A DNA stretch of 52,024 nucleotides. Source: Proteobacteria bacterium UBA964 (GTDB lineage: Bacteria; Pseudomonadota; Gammaproteobacteria; Steroidobacterales; Steroidobacteraceae). Below are positions 1 through 8,123 of the stretch, in pieces. A model generated the notes under the pieces. The model searched no databases. It saw only the letters and a list, made by a program, of their open reading frames with translations, and was not told where the DNA came from. A program made the translations under genes and the position numbers. Where the stretch lies: NCBI GenBank assembly GCA_002292945.1, contig DBCG01000061.1, positions 1-52,024 on the forward strand, read 5' to 3'. The first letter of the stretch is position 1. Each line of letters opens with the position of its first letter.

Positions 1-1290
1 GGCGGGCGCCACCAGCGCCAACACCGAGTGCTCCGAGCCGGCCGCGACAGCCGCCATGATCGGCATGAAGGTCGCAGCCGTCGAGACATTGCTGTTGAGT
101 TCGGTCCAAACGATCAGCAACAACACCATCGCGACGATCAGCACCGGCAACGGCCAACCACCTAGTCCCGCGAGCAACACGCCCAGCGTTTGCGCCAGCG
201 TGCTCTGTTGGATGGCCGCGGCAAGCGCCAGTCCGCCACCGAACAGCAGCAGCACCGGCCACGGTAGAACGGCAAGATCCGACGGACGCAACAAAGCCTC
301 GCGTCCATTCCCGGATGGGATGAGGAAAAGGCTCAGCCCAGCGGCGACCGCGATGACCGTGTCATCGAGCCCGGCGAGCCCCGGGAGGGCGCTCAGCCAA
401 GGCCGCGTGACCCAAAGGAACGCCGCCGCGAGCGCTACCACCGCGACCCGCTTCTCTTGGATGCTGAGGCCCCCGAGCCCCGCGAACCCGGCGTGCACCG
501 CAGCGCGATCGATGGGGATACGGCGTGGATCGAACGGCAGCCCGACCCGCACCAGCAGGAACCACGCAGCAGGCAACAACAGCGCGACCGTCGGCAAGCC
601 GAATGCGAGCCAGTCCAAGAAGGTGATATCGACACCGAAATTGCGGGCCATGAAACCCTGCACGAGCGCATTGGTCGGCGTGCCGATCAAGGTCCCCATG
701 CCACCGATGGTCGCTCCGTAGGCGACCGCAAGCAGCAACGCGGCGGTGAAGTGCGCGAGATCCCGCCCCGCCGGTGCCGCGCCGATGGGCGCAGTCATCG
801 AGGCGATGGCGATCGCGACCGGCAGCATCATCAGGGCGCTCGATGTGTTCGACACCCACATGCTGATGAAACCGGTGGCGAGCATCATGCCGAGCACTAG
901 CCGCCTTGGATCGGTGCCGACCCTCAGCATGATCGCGAAAGCCATCCGACGATGCAGATGCCAGCGCTCCATCGCCAGCGCGACCAGGAAGCCACCGAGC
1001 AGCAGCAACACCGAGGGATTCGCGTATTCGGATAGCACCGTACGCGCATCCGGGACACCGATGAGCGGCACGATGACGATCGGCAGCAGTGCCGTGGCGG
1101 CCAACGGGATCGCTTCAAGCGCCCACCACAGGGCCATCCAACCGACGAGCCCGAGCACCTGCCAAGAGGTGCCCTCGAATCCGGATGGCGCGGGCAGTAA
1201 AAGCGTGGCGACGAAGAGGAGCGGACCGGGGAGCAGGCGCCACGGCGACAGTCGCGGCGTTATGGATGATTCCTCGCTCTGCGCGCTCAC
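1..1290 (-). CDS. DASS-family (SLC13-like) sodium/anion symporter, 3' end cut by window
   Basis: Inner-membrane carrier of the divalent-anion:Na+ symporter family, probably importing di- or tricarboxylates or sulfate. The 430 visible codons are very hydrophobic, with many membrane segments. They contain the family hallmarks: an SNTSSALMMLP stretch (SNT motif, first half), GGMGTLIGTPTN just after it, and TELNSNVSTAATFMPI in the second half, matching the repeated Na+/carboxylate-binding motifs. The start is taken as GTG at 1290, which overlaps the stop of the L,D-transpeptidase gene (GTGA), so the two are probably co-transcribed. The C-terminus lies beyond position 1. The substrate cannot be read from the sequence. 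Confidence 0.88.
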   Translation of the reverse strand, partial: MSAQSEESSITPRLSPWRLLPGPLLFVATLLLPAPSGFEGTSWQVLGLVGWMALWWALEAIPLAATALLPIVIVPLIGVPDARTVLSEYANPSVLLLLGGFLVALAMERWHLHRRMAFAIMLRVGTDPRRLVLGMMLATGFISMWVSNTSSALMMLPVAIAIASMTAPIGAAPAGRDLAHFTAALLLAVAYGATIGGMGTLIGTPTNALVQGFMARNFGVDITFLDWLAFGLPTVALLLPAAWFLLVRVGLPFDPRRIPIDRAAVHAGFAGLGGLSIQEKRVAVVALAAAFLWVTRPWLSALPGLAGLDDTVIAVAAGLSLFLIPSGNGREALLRPSDLAVLPWPVLLLFGGGLALAAAIQQSTLAQTLGVLLAGLGGWPLPVLIVAMVLLLIVWTELNSNVSTAATFMPIMAAVAAGSEHSVLALVAPA

Positions 1291-2306
1291 GGCCTCTGCG
1301 CCGGGACGCTCGCAGCGACTGCGGGCACCTCGGCCTCGGCAGCGCCTTCCGGCGCCAACTCGAGACCAACTAGCACCGGCATGCCTGTCGCTTCGCGCAA
1401 AGCACGCAGTGCCATCTCCCAGTCGATGATGACTTGCGCGTCACCGAGCAATTCATTCAGCCGCGACTCGAACACCTCGAGGTCGACACCGAGCACCTGC
1501 CCCTTTTCGTCGACCGGCGGATGGACTTCGAGCCACACTTCACCGCCGAAGCGGGAGATCTTCACCGGCTCATTGATGAGCGCCACACGGGTGCCGACCG
1601 GAGTGAGGTCGAACAACCGTTCGATATCCTCGGGGTACATGCGCAGACAGCCATGGGTGATGGCCATCCCGACCGCATCGGGGTTGTTGGTGCCGTGGAT
1701 GAGATAGGCGCCCCCAGGGATATCGAGACGCATCGATCGCGTACCGAGCGGATTGTCCGGACCGGCGGGGACGACCGAGGGCAACGGCGGATCGCCTCGC
1801 TTGATATGTTCTTTGCGCACGGACTCAGGCGGATACCACGGCGGATCTTTCTGCTTTCGCACCACTTTGGTGACGCCGAGCGGCGTGCTCCAATCCATCT
1901 TCCCGACACTCACCGGGAAGGTCAGCACGACGGGTGCCTTGCCCTTTTCGGGCTTGGGAAAATAGAAGAGCCTATGCTCGGGCAGATTGACCACGATTCC
2001 TTCGCGCACACCGGGTGGCAGCAAACGCTGACCCGGGATGAGGATCTCGGTGCCGGCGCCTGGCAGCCAAGGGTCGACGCCTTTATTGACGCGGAGCAAC
2101 TCCTCGTAGCCGAGGCTGTGCTGGCGTGCCAGTTGGATCAGCGTGTCCTCGTAACGGGTCTGGATGCGTTTGACCTCGCCGAACAAGCCACCGCCGTCAT
2201 CACGCAATGGATATTCGGCTGCATACGCCGACGGCGTTACGAGCCAAGACAGGCTCAGCACGACCAGAAGCATCGCTTGCCCGGCGGTCTGTTTGAAGCA
2301 GCCCAT
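1287..2306 (-). CDS. L,D-transpeptidase (YkuD domain) with LysM-like region
   Basis: Periplasmic peptidoglycan-modifying enzyme of the ErfK/YbiS type, which makes 3-3 cross-links or attaches proteins to meso-DAP. It has 339 residues. An N-terminal signal peptide ends around AYAAEYP, a LysM-like region covers roughly residues 45-95 (DTLIQLARQHSLGYEELLRVN), and a YkuD domain covers about 100-255. The catalytic signature is HGTNNPDAVGMAITHGCLRM, with the nucleophilic Cys and the preceding His. The C-terminal 80 residues are acidic and alanine-rich. The ATG at 2306 has no Shine-Dalgarno, but a TACAAT hexamer sits 6 bases upstream, which suggests a leaderless transcript. The gene follows the flagellar locus but need not belong to it. 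Confidence 0.9.
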   Translation of the reverse strand: MGCFKQTAGQAMLLVVLSLSWLVTPSAYAAEYPLRDDGGGLFGEVKRIQTRYEDTLIQLARQHSLGYEELLRVNKGVDPWLPGAGTEILIPGQRLLPPGVREGIVVNLPEHRLFYFPKPEKGKAPVVLTFPVSVGKMDWSTPLGVTKVVRKQKDPPWYPPESVRKEHIKRGDPPLPSVVPAGPDNPLGTRSMRLDIPGGAYLIHGTNNPDAVGMAITHGCLRMYPEDIERLFDLTPVGTRVALINEPVKISRFGGEVWLEVHPPVDEKGQVLGVDLEVFESRLNELLGDAQVIIDWEMALRALREATGMPVLVGLELAPEGAAEAEVPAVAASVPAQRP

Positions 2307-2312
2307 GACGGT

Positions 2313-2318
2313 ATTGTA
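2313..2318 (-). promoter_or_regulatory. Candidate -10 box of the L,D-transpeptidase gene
   Basis: TACAAT on the minus strand lies exactly 6 bases before the ATG at 2306, so the A of the start codon would be about +1. There is no convincing -35 hexamer at 16-18 bases. The position is inferred from spacing only. Confidence 0.3.
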
Positions 2319-2347
2319 GCCAATCCGTGGGCGGCTTCGTCAGCCCG

Positions 2348-3187
2348 TCAATCGCAGAGCGCCTCCCGCACCGCGCGGACCTCCTCGGCCGATCGTAGGA
2401 ACACGATATCCCGCTCCCGACCCCGCATCCCGAGTCGCGCGGCCGCGGAAGAGGCCGTCAAACGCCGGGTCAGCTCCACGGGGGAATCCTTGAACGCATT
2501 GAATAATTGGCAGACGAAGAGCAGGTCCATCAGTGGCGACCCCTCAACGACACGCTGTTCGACCGTCTCGTGTTCGCAGACTGCACTTACGAACTCAGGG
2601 TCCAGACCCCAGCCCTGCAGCAGGCGACGCGCCGCCGGAACCCGCCACTCGTTCAACAGCATCTCGAGCCGCATCGGATCCTGTAACACCGCCGGCGTCG
2701 TGGCGGCTTTGGCCGTCACCCAGATGTGTCCCACGGTATGGAGCAAACCCGCCGTGTTCGCCCTCTCCCTCGGTACTCCGGTGAATTGGTTGGCCATCGC
2801 CCGCGCGATCGAAGCGAGCGCAACACTGCGTTGCCAAAGGGCGGTCAGCCTGCCATGTACGATCTGGTATCGGGGTGCCTCACGGACCTCTTGAAAGGCA
2901 TAAACGAGCGAGAGACGCCGAACGGTATCGAACCCGAGTCGTCGGACCGCTACCGCAAGATCGGAGGTGGCATCCGCGGTCGGGTTGTAATCGACCGAGT
3001 TGGCAATGCGCAGCAGCATCCCGGCGAGCGTCGGATCCGTCGACGCCAACCGCGCGACCTCGGGTCCCGTCGCCGACAGGTCGGCAAGGCGGCGGACGAT
3101 CCGCAAGGCGACTTCCGGCATGCCGGGGATGCTGAGCTCCTCGCGCAGGAACTCGGCCTTCAATCGTTGCTGGAAATCGCCCCCCAT
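2348..3187 (-). CDS. HDOD-domain protein
   Basis: Putative signalling protein of the HDOD family, a degenerate HD-domain relative usually lacking phosphohydrolase activity and often linked to motility or c-di-GMP control. It has about 279 residues, with the HDOD module over roughly residues 10-210 (LSIPGMPEVALRIVRRLADL, then ARLASTDPTLAGMLLRIANS). The start chosen is ATG 3187, because GGAG lies 6 bases upstream. A longer GTG reading at 3223 would run into the upstream gene. It follows the DUF2802 gene and shares its predicted sigma-54 promoter, so a role in flagellar function is inferred. Confidence 0.8.
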   Translation of the reverse strand: MGGDFQQRLKAEFLREELSIPGMPEVALRIVRRLADLSATGPEVARLASTDPTLAGMLLRIANSVDYNPTADATSDLAVAVRRLGFDTVRRLSLVYAFQEVREAPRYQIVHGRLTALWQRSVALASIARAMANQFTGVPRERANTAGLLHTVGHIWVTAKAATTPAVLQDPMRLEMLLNEWRVPAARRLLQGWGLDPEFVSAVCEHETVEQRVVEGSPLMDLLFVCQLFNAFKDSPVELTRRLTASSAAARLGMRGRERDIVFLRSAEEVRAVREALCD

Positions 3188-3203
3188 GATGGTCTCCGAC
3201 GGT

Positions 3204-3617
3204 CTATGCGACGTCGCGTGCACGACTGCCGTGCAGGCGACGCAACAAAGAGGCTTCCTCTCTGCTCATGCCACAGGAAGCGGCGAGCTCTGCCTCCGTC
3301 GCCCCGGAGCTCGCCATCCGGATCGCCATCTCGAATCCTTGCGCCTGCGGACGCGGCGGTGGGGGGATGTAGCGAGGTTCAGCCACCTGCTTCTCCTCGA
3401 AGCTGCGCAGCAAGGTTCCAAGACGCCGTGCTTCAGCCTCGCTGGCGGAGACCTGGTACTTCTGACGTTGCAGCTCGGCGTCGAGACGGGCAAGTTCAGC
3501 GGCGGTACCGCGCCAGAAAACGGCCCAGGCCCCGATCCACAGGAAGGCGAGCAGGATGGCCGTGTGGATGGCCGCAAACGCATAAGTCTGCAAGTCGTCA
3601 GTCAACAAGGCAGCCAT
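3204..3617 (-). CDS. DUF2802 flagellar-cluster protein
   Basis: Small membrane-anchored protein of about 137 residues. One N-terminal membrane segment (FAAIHTAILLAFLWIGAWAVF) is followed by a heptad-rich coiled coil, a proline-rich linker (YIPPPPRPQAQG) and a C-terminal helical motif (AIRMASSGATEAELAASCGM) typical of DUF2802 and resembling a helix-turn-helix. In Pseudomonas-type genomes DUF2802 genes sit near the motCD/par end of the flagellar-chemotaxis locus, as here. The precise role is unknown. The start is ATG 3617, with AGAGG 5 bases upstream; a GTG two codons earlier is too close to that site. It has its own sigma-54 promoter at 3707-3722. Confidence 0.75.
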   Translation of the reverse strand: MAALLTDDLQTYAFAAIHTAILLAFLWIGAWAVFWRGTAAELARLDAELQRQKYQVSASEAEARRLGTLLRSFEEKQVAEPRYIPPPPRPQAQGFEMAIRMASSGATEAELAASCGMSREEASLLRRLHGSRARDVA

Positions 3618-3706
3618 GTTCACCTCTTAAAAACCGATCGAAGATGTGGGTATCTGGACAGTCATGCGGCGTCAGAACTTCGGCGCAGCATGCTCGGCGA
3701 CTGAGA

Positions 3707-3722
3707 TGCAGATTCCGTGCCA
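3707..3722 (-). promoter_or_regulatory. Sigma-54 promoter of the DUF2802-HDOD pair
   Basis: Minus-strand TGGCACGGAATCTGCA has the -24 GG and -12 GC exactly 10 bases apart (consensus TGGCACG-N4-TTGCA, one mismatch). The predicted start is near 3696, giving a leader of about 80 bases before the DUF2802 ATG. It lies just past the motD stop and its U-tract. Confidence 0.7.
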
Positions 3723-3752
3723 AAAAAGATCTCACGGCAGCGCTGCCGGGCT
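3722..3752 (-). terminator. Possible intrinsic terminator after motD
   Basis: The last codons of motD form the palindrome CGGCAGCGCTGCCG, which can extend through CTCA/TGAG with a small bulge. It is followed within 6 bases by TTTTTT on the minus strand. The tight central loop makes the hairpin imperfect, but the U-tract and the new promoter just downstream support an operon boundary. Confidence 0.4.
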
Positions 3753-4577
3753 GAGCGAGGGATCGCCCCGGTTGATGCCGTAGGGACCTTCAGCCACCTC
3801 ATCCTGCCCGAGGATCGCAAGCAACACCCTCCGATTGGCGCTACGTCCGGCCTCGGAGTCGTTCGGTTGCAGAGGACGATGTTCGCCGAAGCCGAGCACC
3901 GCGAATCGCGAGGGATCAAGTCCCTTCGCGACCAGCACCCTGACGACGGCACCGGCACGGGCCGCCGAGAGGTCCCAGTTGTCCCGATAGACACCGCCTT
4001 GGATCGGGACATCGTCCGTGTGGCCTTCGACCCTGATCGAATTTCCGAAACCGGTCAACGTTTCCGCGAGCTGGGACAGCACGCGCTCTGCGTCGGGGTT
4101 GAGGGTCGCCGAGCCGCTGGCGAACAGCACATCGTTTCGGATCTCAACCTCCACCCACATCGGGTGCTGCCTGATGGTCACTTGGTCGCTCATCACAAGC
4201 GGCGCCGTCGCTCGAGCGATACGCATCGCGATCCGTCCCGCGTTCAGCTCCTCGAGCGACGGACGGTCACGTGCGATCTTCGGGATTCGGATCGGCAGTC
4301 TGCCGCTGCCTCGCTCGAGCGTTCCGAGCGGGGGCGACCCAGTCACCGTGGAGCCCGGCAGAACGCCGGCATCCGCATCCGGACCCTCTCCGTTGAACGC
4401 CACCGACAGCGCATCAGCAAGCACACGATACTTTCCGGTGTTCAACGATGAGATGGCGTACATGACGACAAAGAATGCCAGGAGCAGCGTCATCAGATCG
4501 GCATAGGGGATCGCCCACGCCTCGTGGTTGAGCCGCTCCTCGGTCTGCCGCCGTCGTCGTCGAGGCCTGCGGATCAC
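3732..4577 (-). CDS. motD: Flagellar stator protein MotD (MotB family)
   Basis: Peptidoglycan-anchored half of a second flagellar stator, pairing with MotC to couple ion flow to rotation. It has 281 residues: a basic cytoplasmic tail (RRPRRRRRQTEER), one membrane helix PYADLMTLLLAFFVVMYAIS containing the invariant ion-carrying Asp, a plug and linker, then an OmpA-like domain from about residue 145 (SATLNPDAERVLSQL, VEGHTDDVPI, NWDLSAARA). It starts 10 bases after the motC stop. Its position after fliA-motC matches the Pseudomonas motCD pair rather than motAB. Confidence 0.92.
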   Translation of the reverse strand: MIRRPRRRRRQTEERLNHEAWAIPYADLMTLLLAFFVVMYAISSLNTGKYRVLADALSVAFNGEGPDADAGVLPGSTVTGSPPLGTLERGSGRLPIRIPKIARDRPSLEELNAGRIAMRIARATAPLVMSDQVTIRQHPMWVEVEIRNDVLFASGSATLNPDAERVLSQLAETLTGFGNSIRVEGHTDDVPIQGGVYRDNWDLSAARAGAVVRVLVAKGLDPSRFAVLGFGEHRPLQPNDSEAGRSANRRVLLAILGQDEVAEGPYGINRGDPSLSPAALP

Positions 4578-4587
4578 GCCACAGCGC

Positions 4588-5331
4588 TCATGTGGACAGA
4601 TAGCCCTTCAGCCGTGCCTCCAGCACCCGCGGGTTCTCGCCTTGGGCGACCGCTGCCAGGCCGTCGATGATCATGATGCGCCGTCGCGTCTCGAACTGGA
4701 TGAGCGACCGTAGTTTGCCCGCTGCCGGGAGGAACAACAGATTCGCGAATCCGATCCCGTAGACCGTAGCGGTGAACGCAGCCGCGATCCCCTGTCCAAG
4801 CAGTCGAGGATCCTCCAGGTTCTGCATCACGGTCATCAGACCGAGCACGGCACCGATGATCCCGAGAGTCGGCGCATAGACGCCCATCGACTCGAACACC
4901 CTAGCCGCCGCCATCTCGGCATCCTCTCGGGCGTCGAGCTCGATCTCCATGATCGAGCGCATTCGCTCAGGGTCGGTCCCATCGACCACCAACTGCAGCC
5001 CGCGGCGCATGAACGGATCCTCCAGTTGTTCGATCTCCGGCTCCAGACCCAGCAAGCCGTTGCGGCGAGTGGTGCGACTCAATCCGACGAGCCTCGCGAT
5101 GACGGATTCGTCGACGCTCGGCGGCGGATGAAGCATCCAAGAGGACATCGCGATGGCCCTACGCAGCGTCGACTCAGGCGTCTGCACGAGGACAGCTGCG
5201 AAGGTTCCGACCAGAACGATCAACAACGCCGCGATCGACAGCAACGCTGCGACCCCGGCGCCTTTCAGGATCGACCCGACGACCACCGCGACGACCGCAA
5301 GCAGCAGTCCCAGCAGCGTCAACCGATCCAT
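4588..5331 (-). CDS. motC: Flagellar stator protein MotC (MotA/TolQ/ExbB family)
   Basis: Membrane half of the MotCD stator, with 247 residues and four predicted membrane helices: two at the N-terminus and two near residues 145-200 (YAPTLGIIGAVLGLMTVMQ, then GIAAAFTATVYGIGFANLL). The cytoplasmic loop carries acidic and basic residues that contact FliG. The start is set at ATG 5331 because GAGG lies 6 bases upstream; a GTG at 5343 would overlap the end of fliA. It follows fliA directly, whereas Pseudomonas has cheYZAB between them. Confidence 0.92.
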   Translation of the reverse strand: MDRLTLLGLLLAVVAVVVGSILKGAGVAALLSIAALLIVLVGTFAAVLVQTPESTLRRAIAMSSWMLHPPPSVDESVIARLVGLSRTTRRNGLLGLEPEIEQLEDPFMRRGLQLVVDGTDPERMRSIMEIELDAREDAEMAAARVFESMGVYAPTLGIIGAVLGLMTVMQNLEDPRLLGQGIAAAFTATVYGIGFANLLFLPAAGKLRSLIQFETRRRIMIIDGLAAVAQGENPRVLEARLKGYLST

Positions 5332-5332
5332 G

Positions 5333-6070
5333 TCAGGCCTCACGTGCTGCGGGCATCCGATCCCGCCAATCGGCGAGCCGCGCCTTCAAGCGGGCGACGG
5401 CCTGACCGTGAAGTTGCGAGACCCGGGATTCGGTCACGCCCATGACGCGACCGATCTCCTTGAGGTTCAACTCCTCTTGGTAATAGAGCGCCATGAGCAA
5501 CCGCTCCCGCTCCGGAAGCCCGGCGATCTCGCGGACGAGCGCCGCGCGGAACCCGAGATCGGCCACTTGTCTGAACGGATCGGGACCGTGGTCTGGGGCA
5601 TCGACGGTGTCCATCTCCTCCAAGCTCGCCAACTGACAGGCCACGGAGTCTTGGACGATGTGGTGATACTCATCCAGATGGATCCCGAGACGGGCAGCGA
5701 TGTCGCCCGGTCGGGCCTCACTGCCGGTCTGACGTTCGATCTCACGGATCGCCTGCGCCACCTCGCGCGAACGGCGATGCACCGAGCGGGGGGCCCAGTC
5801 GAGCTTTCGCAACGCGTCGATCATCGACCCGCGTATGCGGATCCCGGCGAACGTCTCGAAGGTGGCGCCCTTTCCGTCGGTAAAGTGTGCCGCGGCTTCG
5901 AGCAGACCGAGCATGCCCGCCTGGATCAGGTCATCGACCTCTACGGAGGCTGGCAGCCGCGCGCAGAGATGGTAGGCGATCCGTTTGACGAGTTCGGCAT
6001 GCCGTCGCACGAGCATGTCCGCCTCACGCGCTCGGTCGAAGCCCGCTGGCGTGATCACCGCGGCGTTCAA
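5333..6070 (-). CDS. fliA: RNA polymerase sigma-28 factor FliA
   Basis: Sigma factor for late flagellar genes, about 245 residues, normal for FliA. Region 2 reads HAELVKRIAYHLCARLPAS with VDDLIQAGMLGLLEA and FETFAGIRIRGSMIDALR. Regions 3 and 4 follow, ending with the helix-turn-helix LNLKEIGRVMGVTESRVSQL. The start is uncertain. TTG 6070 overlaps the fleN stop and has AGGTGG just upstream; GTG 6058 is the alternative and lacks a ribosome site. FliA should be held by FlgM (39058-39381) and should read the promoters at 24724 and 39001. Confidence 0.93.
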   Translation of the reverse strand: MNAAVITPAGFDRAREADMLVRRHAELVKRIAYHLCARLPASVEVDDLIQAGMLGLLEAAAHFTDGKGATFETFAGIRIRGSMIDALRKLDWAPRSVHRRSREVAQAIREIERQTGSEARPGDIAARLGIHLDEYHHIVQDSVACQLASLEEMDTVDAPDHGPDPFRQVADLGFRAALVREIAGLPERERLLMALYYQEELNLKEIGRVMGVTESRVSQLHGQAVARLKARLADWRDRMPAAREA

Positions 6071-6927
6071 CGCACCACCTGCAACCGTGGCGCAGGGCGC
6101 GAGACACGCTCGGAGAAGAATCCGATGTTTCCGCGTCCCTCTGGCGCCTCCCAAGACTTGATGTTCCCTGCGAGACGGCAGATCGCCTGCGCCGCATTGG
6201 AACTGGGGAACGCCTCGACCACCGGCCGCTGCTCACGGACGGCTCGCCGCAACAGATCATCAGCGGGGATGTCTGCCGAGTGCTCGAGGCTCACATCGAG
6301 AAAGCGGCTGGTCACACGCTGTAGCGCCGCGAACAACCGCATGCCGGCCGAAGGCCCTTGGGTCATGTTGGTGACTACGCGGAACCGTCGAAGGCCGTGA
6401 TTGCGGCTGAGAATCTTGATCACCGCATAGGCGTCGGTGACCGAGGCAGGATCCTCGCAGACCACCACCAATACATGTTGCGCTGCCTGGACCAGCTGCA
6501 GGACGCCGTTCGAGATGCCCGCGGCAGTGTCGACCATGAGCAGATCGAGGTCGGCGGTCAGATCGCTGAAAGCCCTGACCAATCCGAGGTGTCCAGTCTC
6601 ATCGAGGCCTGCAAGGGGAGTCATCCCGGATGCGCCCGCAACCATGGATAGACCTGGACGTACGGGTGTGAGCACCTCGTCGAGACTAAGGCGCCCGACC
6701 ACCATATCCGCCAGGGTGCGTCTCGGTGTGATGCCAAGAAGTACATCGGCGTTAGCGAGCCCCACATCCCCGTCCAGCAGAACCACGCGCCGACCGGCGG
6801 CGGCGCTTGCGATCGCGAGGTTGATGCTGAGCGTCGATTTGCCGACGCCGCCCTTCCCGCCGCTGACGGCGACGACCTGTACAGGATCCCGGCGCAGGAT
6901 CCGACCGGAGAGCTCAGGAGGCGACAT
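6067..6927 (-). CDS. fleN: Flagellar number regulator FleN/FlhG (MinD-like ATPase)
   Basis: ParA/MinD-family ATPase that limits the number of polar flagella, antagonises FleQ and stimulates FlhF. It has 286 residues. The deviant Walker A is SGGKGGVGKST at about residues 22-32, LLDGDVGLANADVLLGI is the switch I region, and LMVDTAAGISNGV is Walker B. The C-terminus has the usual amphipathic stretch. The start is ATG 6927, where GGAGGG lies 8 bases upstream and inside flhF; the two genes overlap by 14 bases, which implies translational coupling. All key ATPase residues are present. Confidence 0.93.
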   Translation of the reverse strand: MSPPELSGRILRRDPVQVVAVSGGKGGVGKSTLSINLAIASAAAGRRVVLLDGDVGLANADVLLGITPRRTLADMVVGRLSLDEVLTPVRPGLSMVAGASGMTPLAGLDETGHLGLVRAFSDLTADLDLLMVDTAAGISNGVLQLVQAAQHVLVVVCEDPASVTDAYAVIKILSRNHGLRRFRVVTNMTQGPSAGMRLFAALQRVTSRFLDVSLEHSADIPADDLLRRAVREQRPVVEAFPSSNAAQAICRLAGNIKSWEAPEGRGNIGFFSERVSRPAPRLQVVR

Positions 6928-8113
6928 GCAGACGACCCTCCAACCGGCTGACCAACAGATCCTCATCCGCAGCGTTCCCGTGACGTTCTTGCAGCGCGAC
7001 CGCCAAGGCGACCAACTCATCGGACCGCGCCGGGCGCAGGTCGTCGGGCAGCCTTGTTCCGTCGGTCACGTAGACGAGCGGCAGAGCGGCGGAGATCACC
7101 GCAGAGAGCAGGCCACCGAGACTTGCCGCCTCGTCGAGCCGGGTGGCGATACAGGCGGTCACACCCGATCGTGCATAGCGCGCCGCGATCTGGCGCGCCG
7201 CAGTGGCTTGTAAGGTCGCGGGCAGCACCGCAGCGATCGACCCGATGCTGCGCAGGGTGGCGAAGTTCCGCTCTTCGACGCTTGGGTCATCGCTCCGGGA
7301 CCCGGTCGCTCCGGTGTCCACCAAGACCAATCGCTGCTCGCCGAGCCTCGTCAGTAGCGCAGGAAGCGCCTCGATCTCTTCGACCTGATAGGTCGGGATA
7401 CCCAGCAGCCGCCCCAGGCGGGCCAACTGCTCGAACGCACCGAAGCGGGGATCGCCCGCACTCACCAATACTGCGCCGTTCGGACCATTCCGCAGCACCC
7501 AACGCGCTGCAATACCCGCCACAGCGCTGGACTTTCCGGACCCTGGACTGCCGACCAACGACAGCACTCCGCCTCTCGTCGTCCAACGGTCGTCGATCGT
7601 CAACAGTCGGCCGCTGAACGCGGTTAGAACCTGTTGCCGTGCTCGATCGAGCTCGTCGTCCGAAGTGACGCTTTCGAGCAGTGAAGCCCCAAGCTCGCGA
7701 TCAAGTCCGAGCGATGCGAACTCGCGCATCAGTGAAGCCTTCACGGGGGCTCGGCGCGTCAGGTCGTTCCACGCGAGTGCCGCCAACTGTGTCTCGAGCA
7801 GATGCCGCAAGGACTTCAACTCGCTGTCGATGGCAGCGCTGCCAGCGACAGCTGGCGGGATAATGGCCGGCGGCACAGCGACCGGTCGGCTGACCGAGCG
7901 AACCGGAATCGCGACCGTGTCCGCGCCTGCGGCGCGCGCGGCCTGCGTCAATATCTCGGCGTTCGCGACCGCCTCGGGGTCTGTGGCGACCGTCAACTCC
8001 ACGACGCCGGCGGTCCGGCGGGTCCAAAGGATCAAGGCGTCCGGGCCATGCTCTGACCGCACTTTCCGCAGTGCGGAACGCATGTCCGGCGCGGTGTATT
8101 TCTGCATTTTCAT
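6914..8113 (-). CDS. flhF: Polar flagellum placement GTPase FlhF, with divergent G motifs
   Basis: SRP-type GTPase that marks the pole where the flagellum is built, working with FleN. It has 399 residues: a basic B domain (KYTAPDMRSALRKVRSEHGPDALIL), a variable linker, then the NG domain. The G motifs differ from the family norm. The P-loop is GSPGSGKSSAV (usually GPTGVGKTTT). The DxxR region is SAGDPRFGAFEQLARLGRLLGIP. The usual DTAG is DTGATG, and TKLDE is TRLDE. The P-loop Lys and following Ser remain, so nucleotide binding is plausible, but hydrolysis may be altered. The start ATG 8113 has AAGGA 8 bases upstream. Confidence 0.88.
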   Translation of the reverse strand: MKMQKYTAPDMRSALRKVRSEHGPDALILWTRRTAGVVELTVATDPEAVANAEILTQAARAAGADTVAIPVRSVSRPVAVPPAIIPPAVAGSAAIDSELKSLRHLLETQLAALAWNDLTRRAPVKASLMREFASLGLDRELGASLLESVTSDDELDRARQQVLTAFSGRLLTIDDRWTTRGGVLSLVGSPGSGKSSAVAGIAARWVLRNGPNGAVLVSAGDPRFGAFEQLARLGRLLGIPTYQVEEIEALPALLTRLGEQRLVLVDTGATGSRSDDPSVEERNFATLRSIGSIAAVLPATLQATAARQIAARYARSGVTACIATRLDEAASLGGLLSAVISAALPLVYVTDGTRLPDDLRPARSDELVALAVALQERHGNAADEDLLVSRLEGRLHVAS

Positions 8114-8123
8114 CGCGTTTTCC

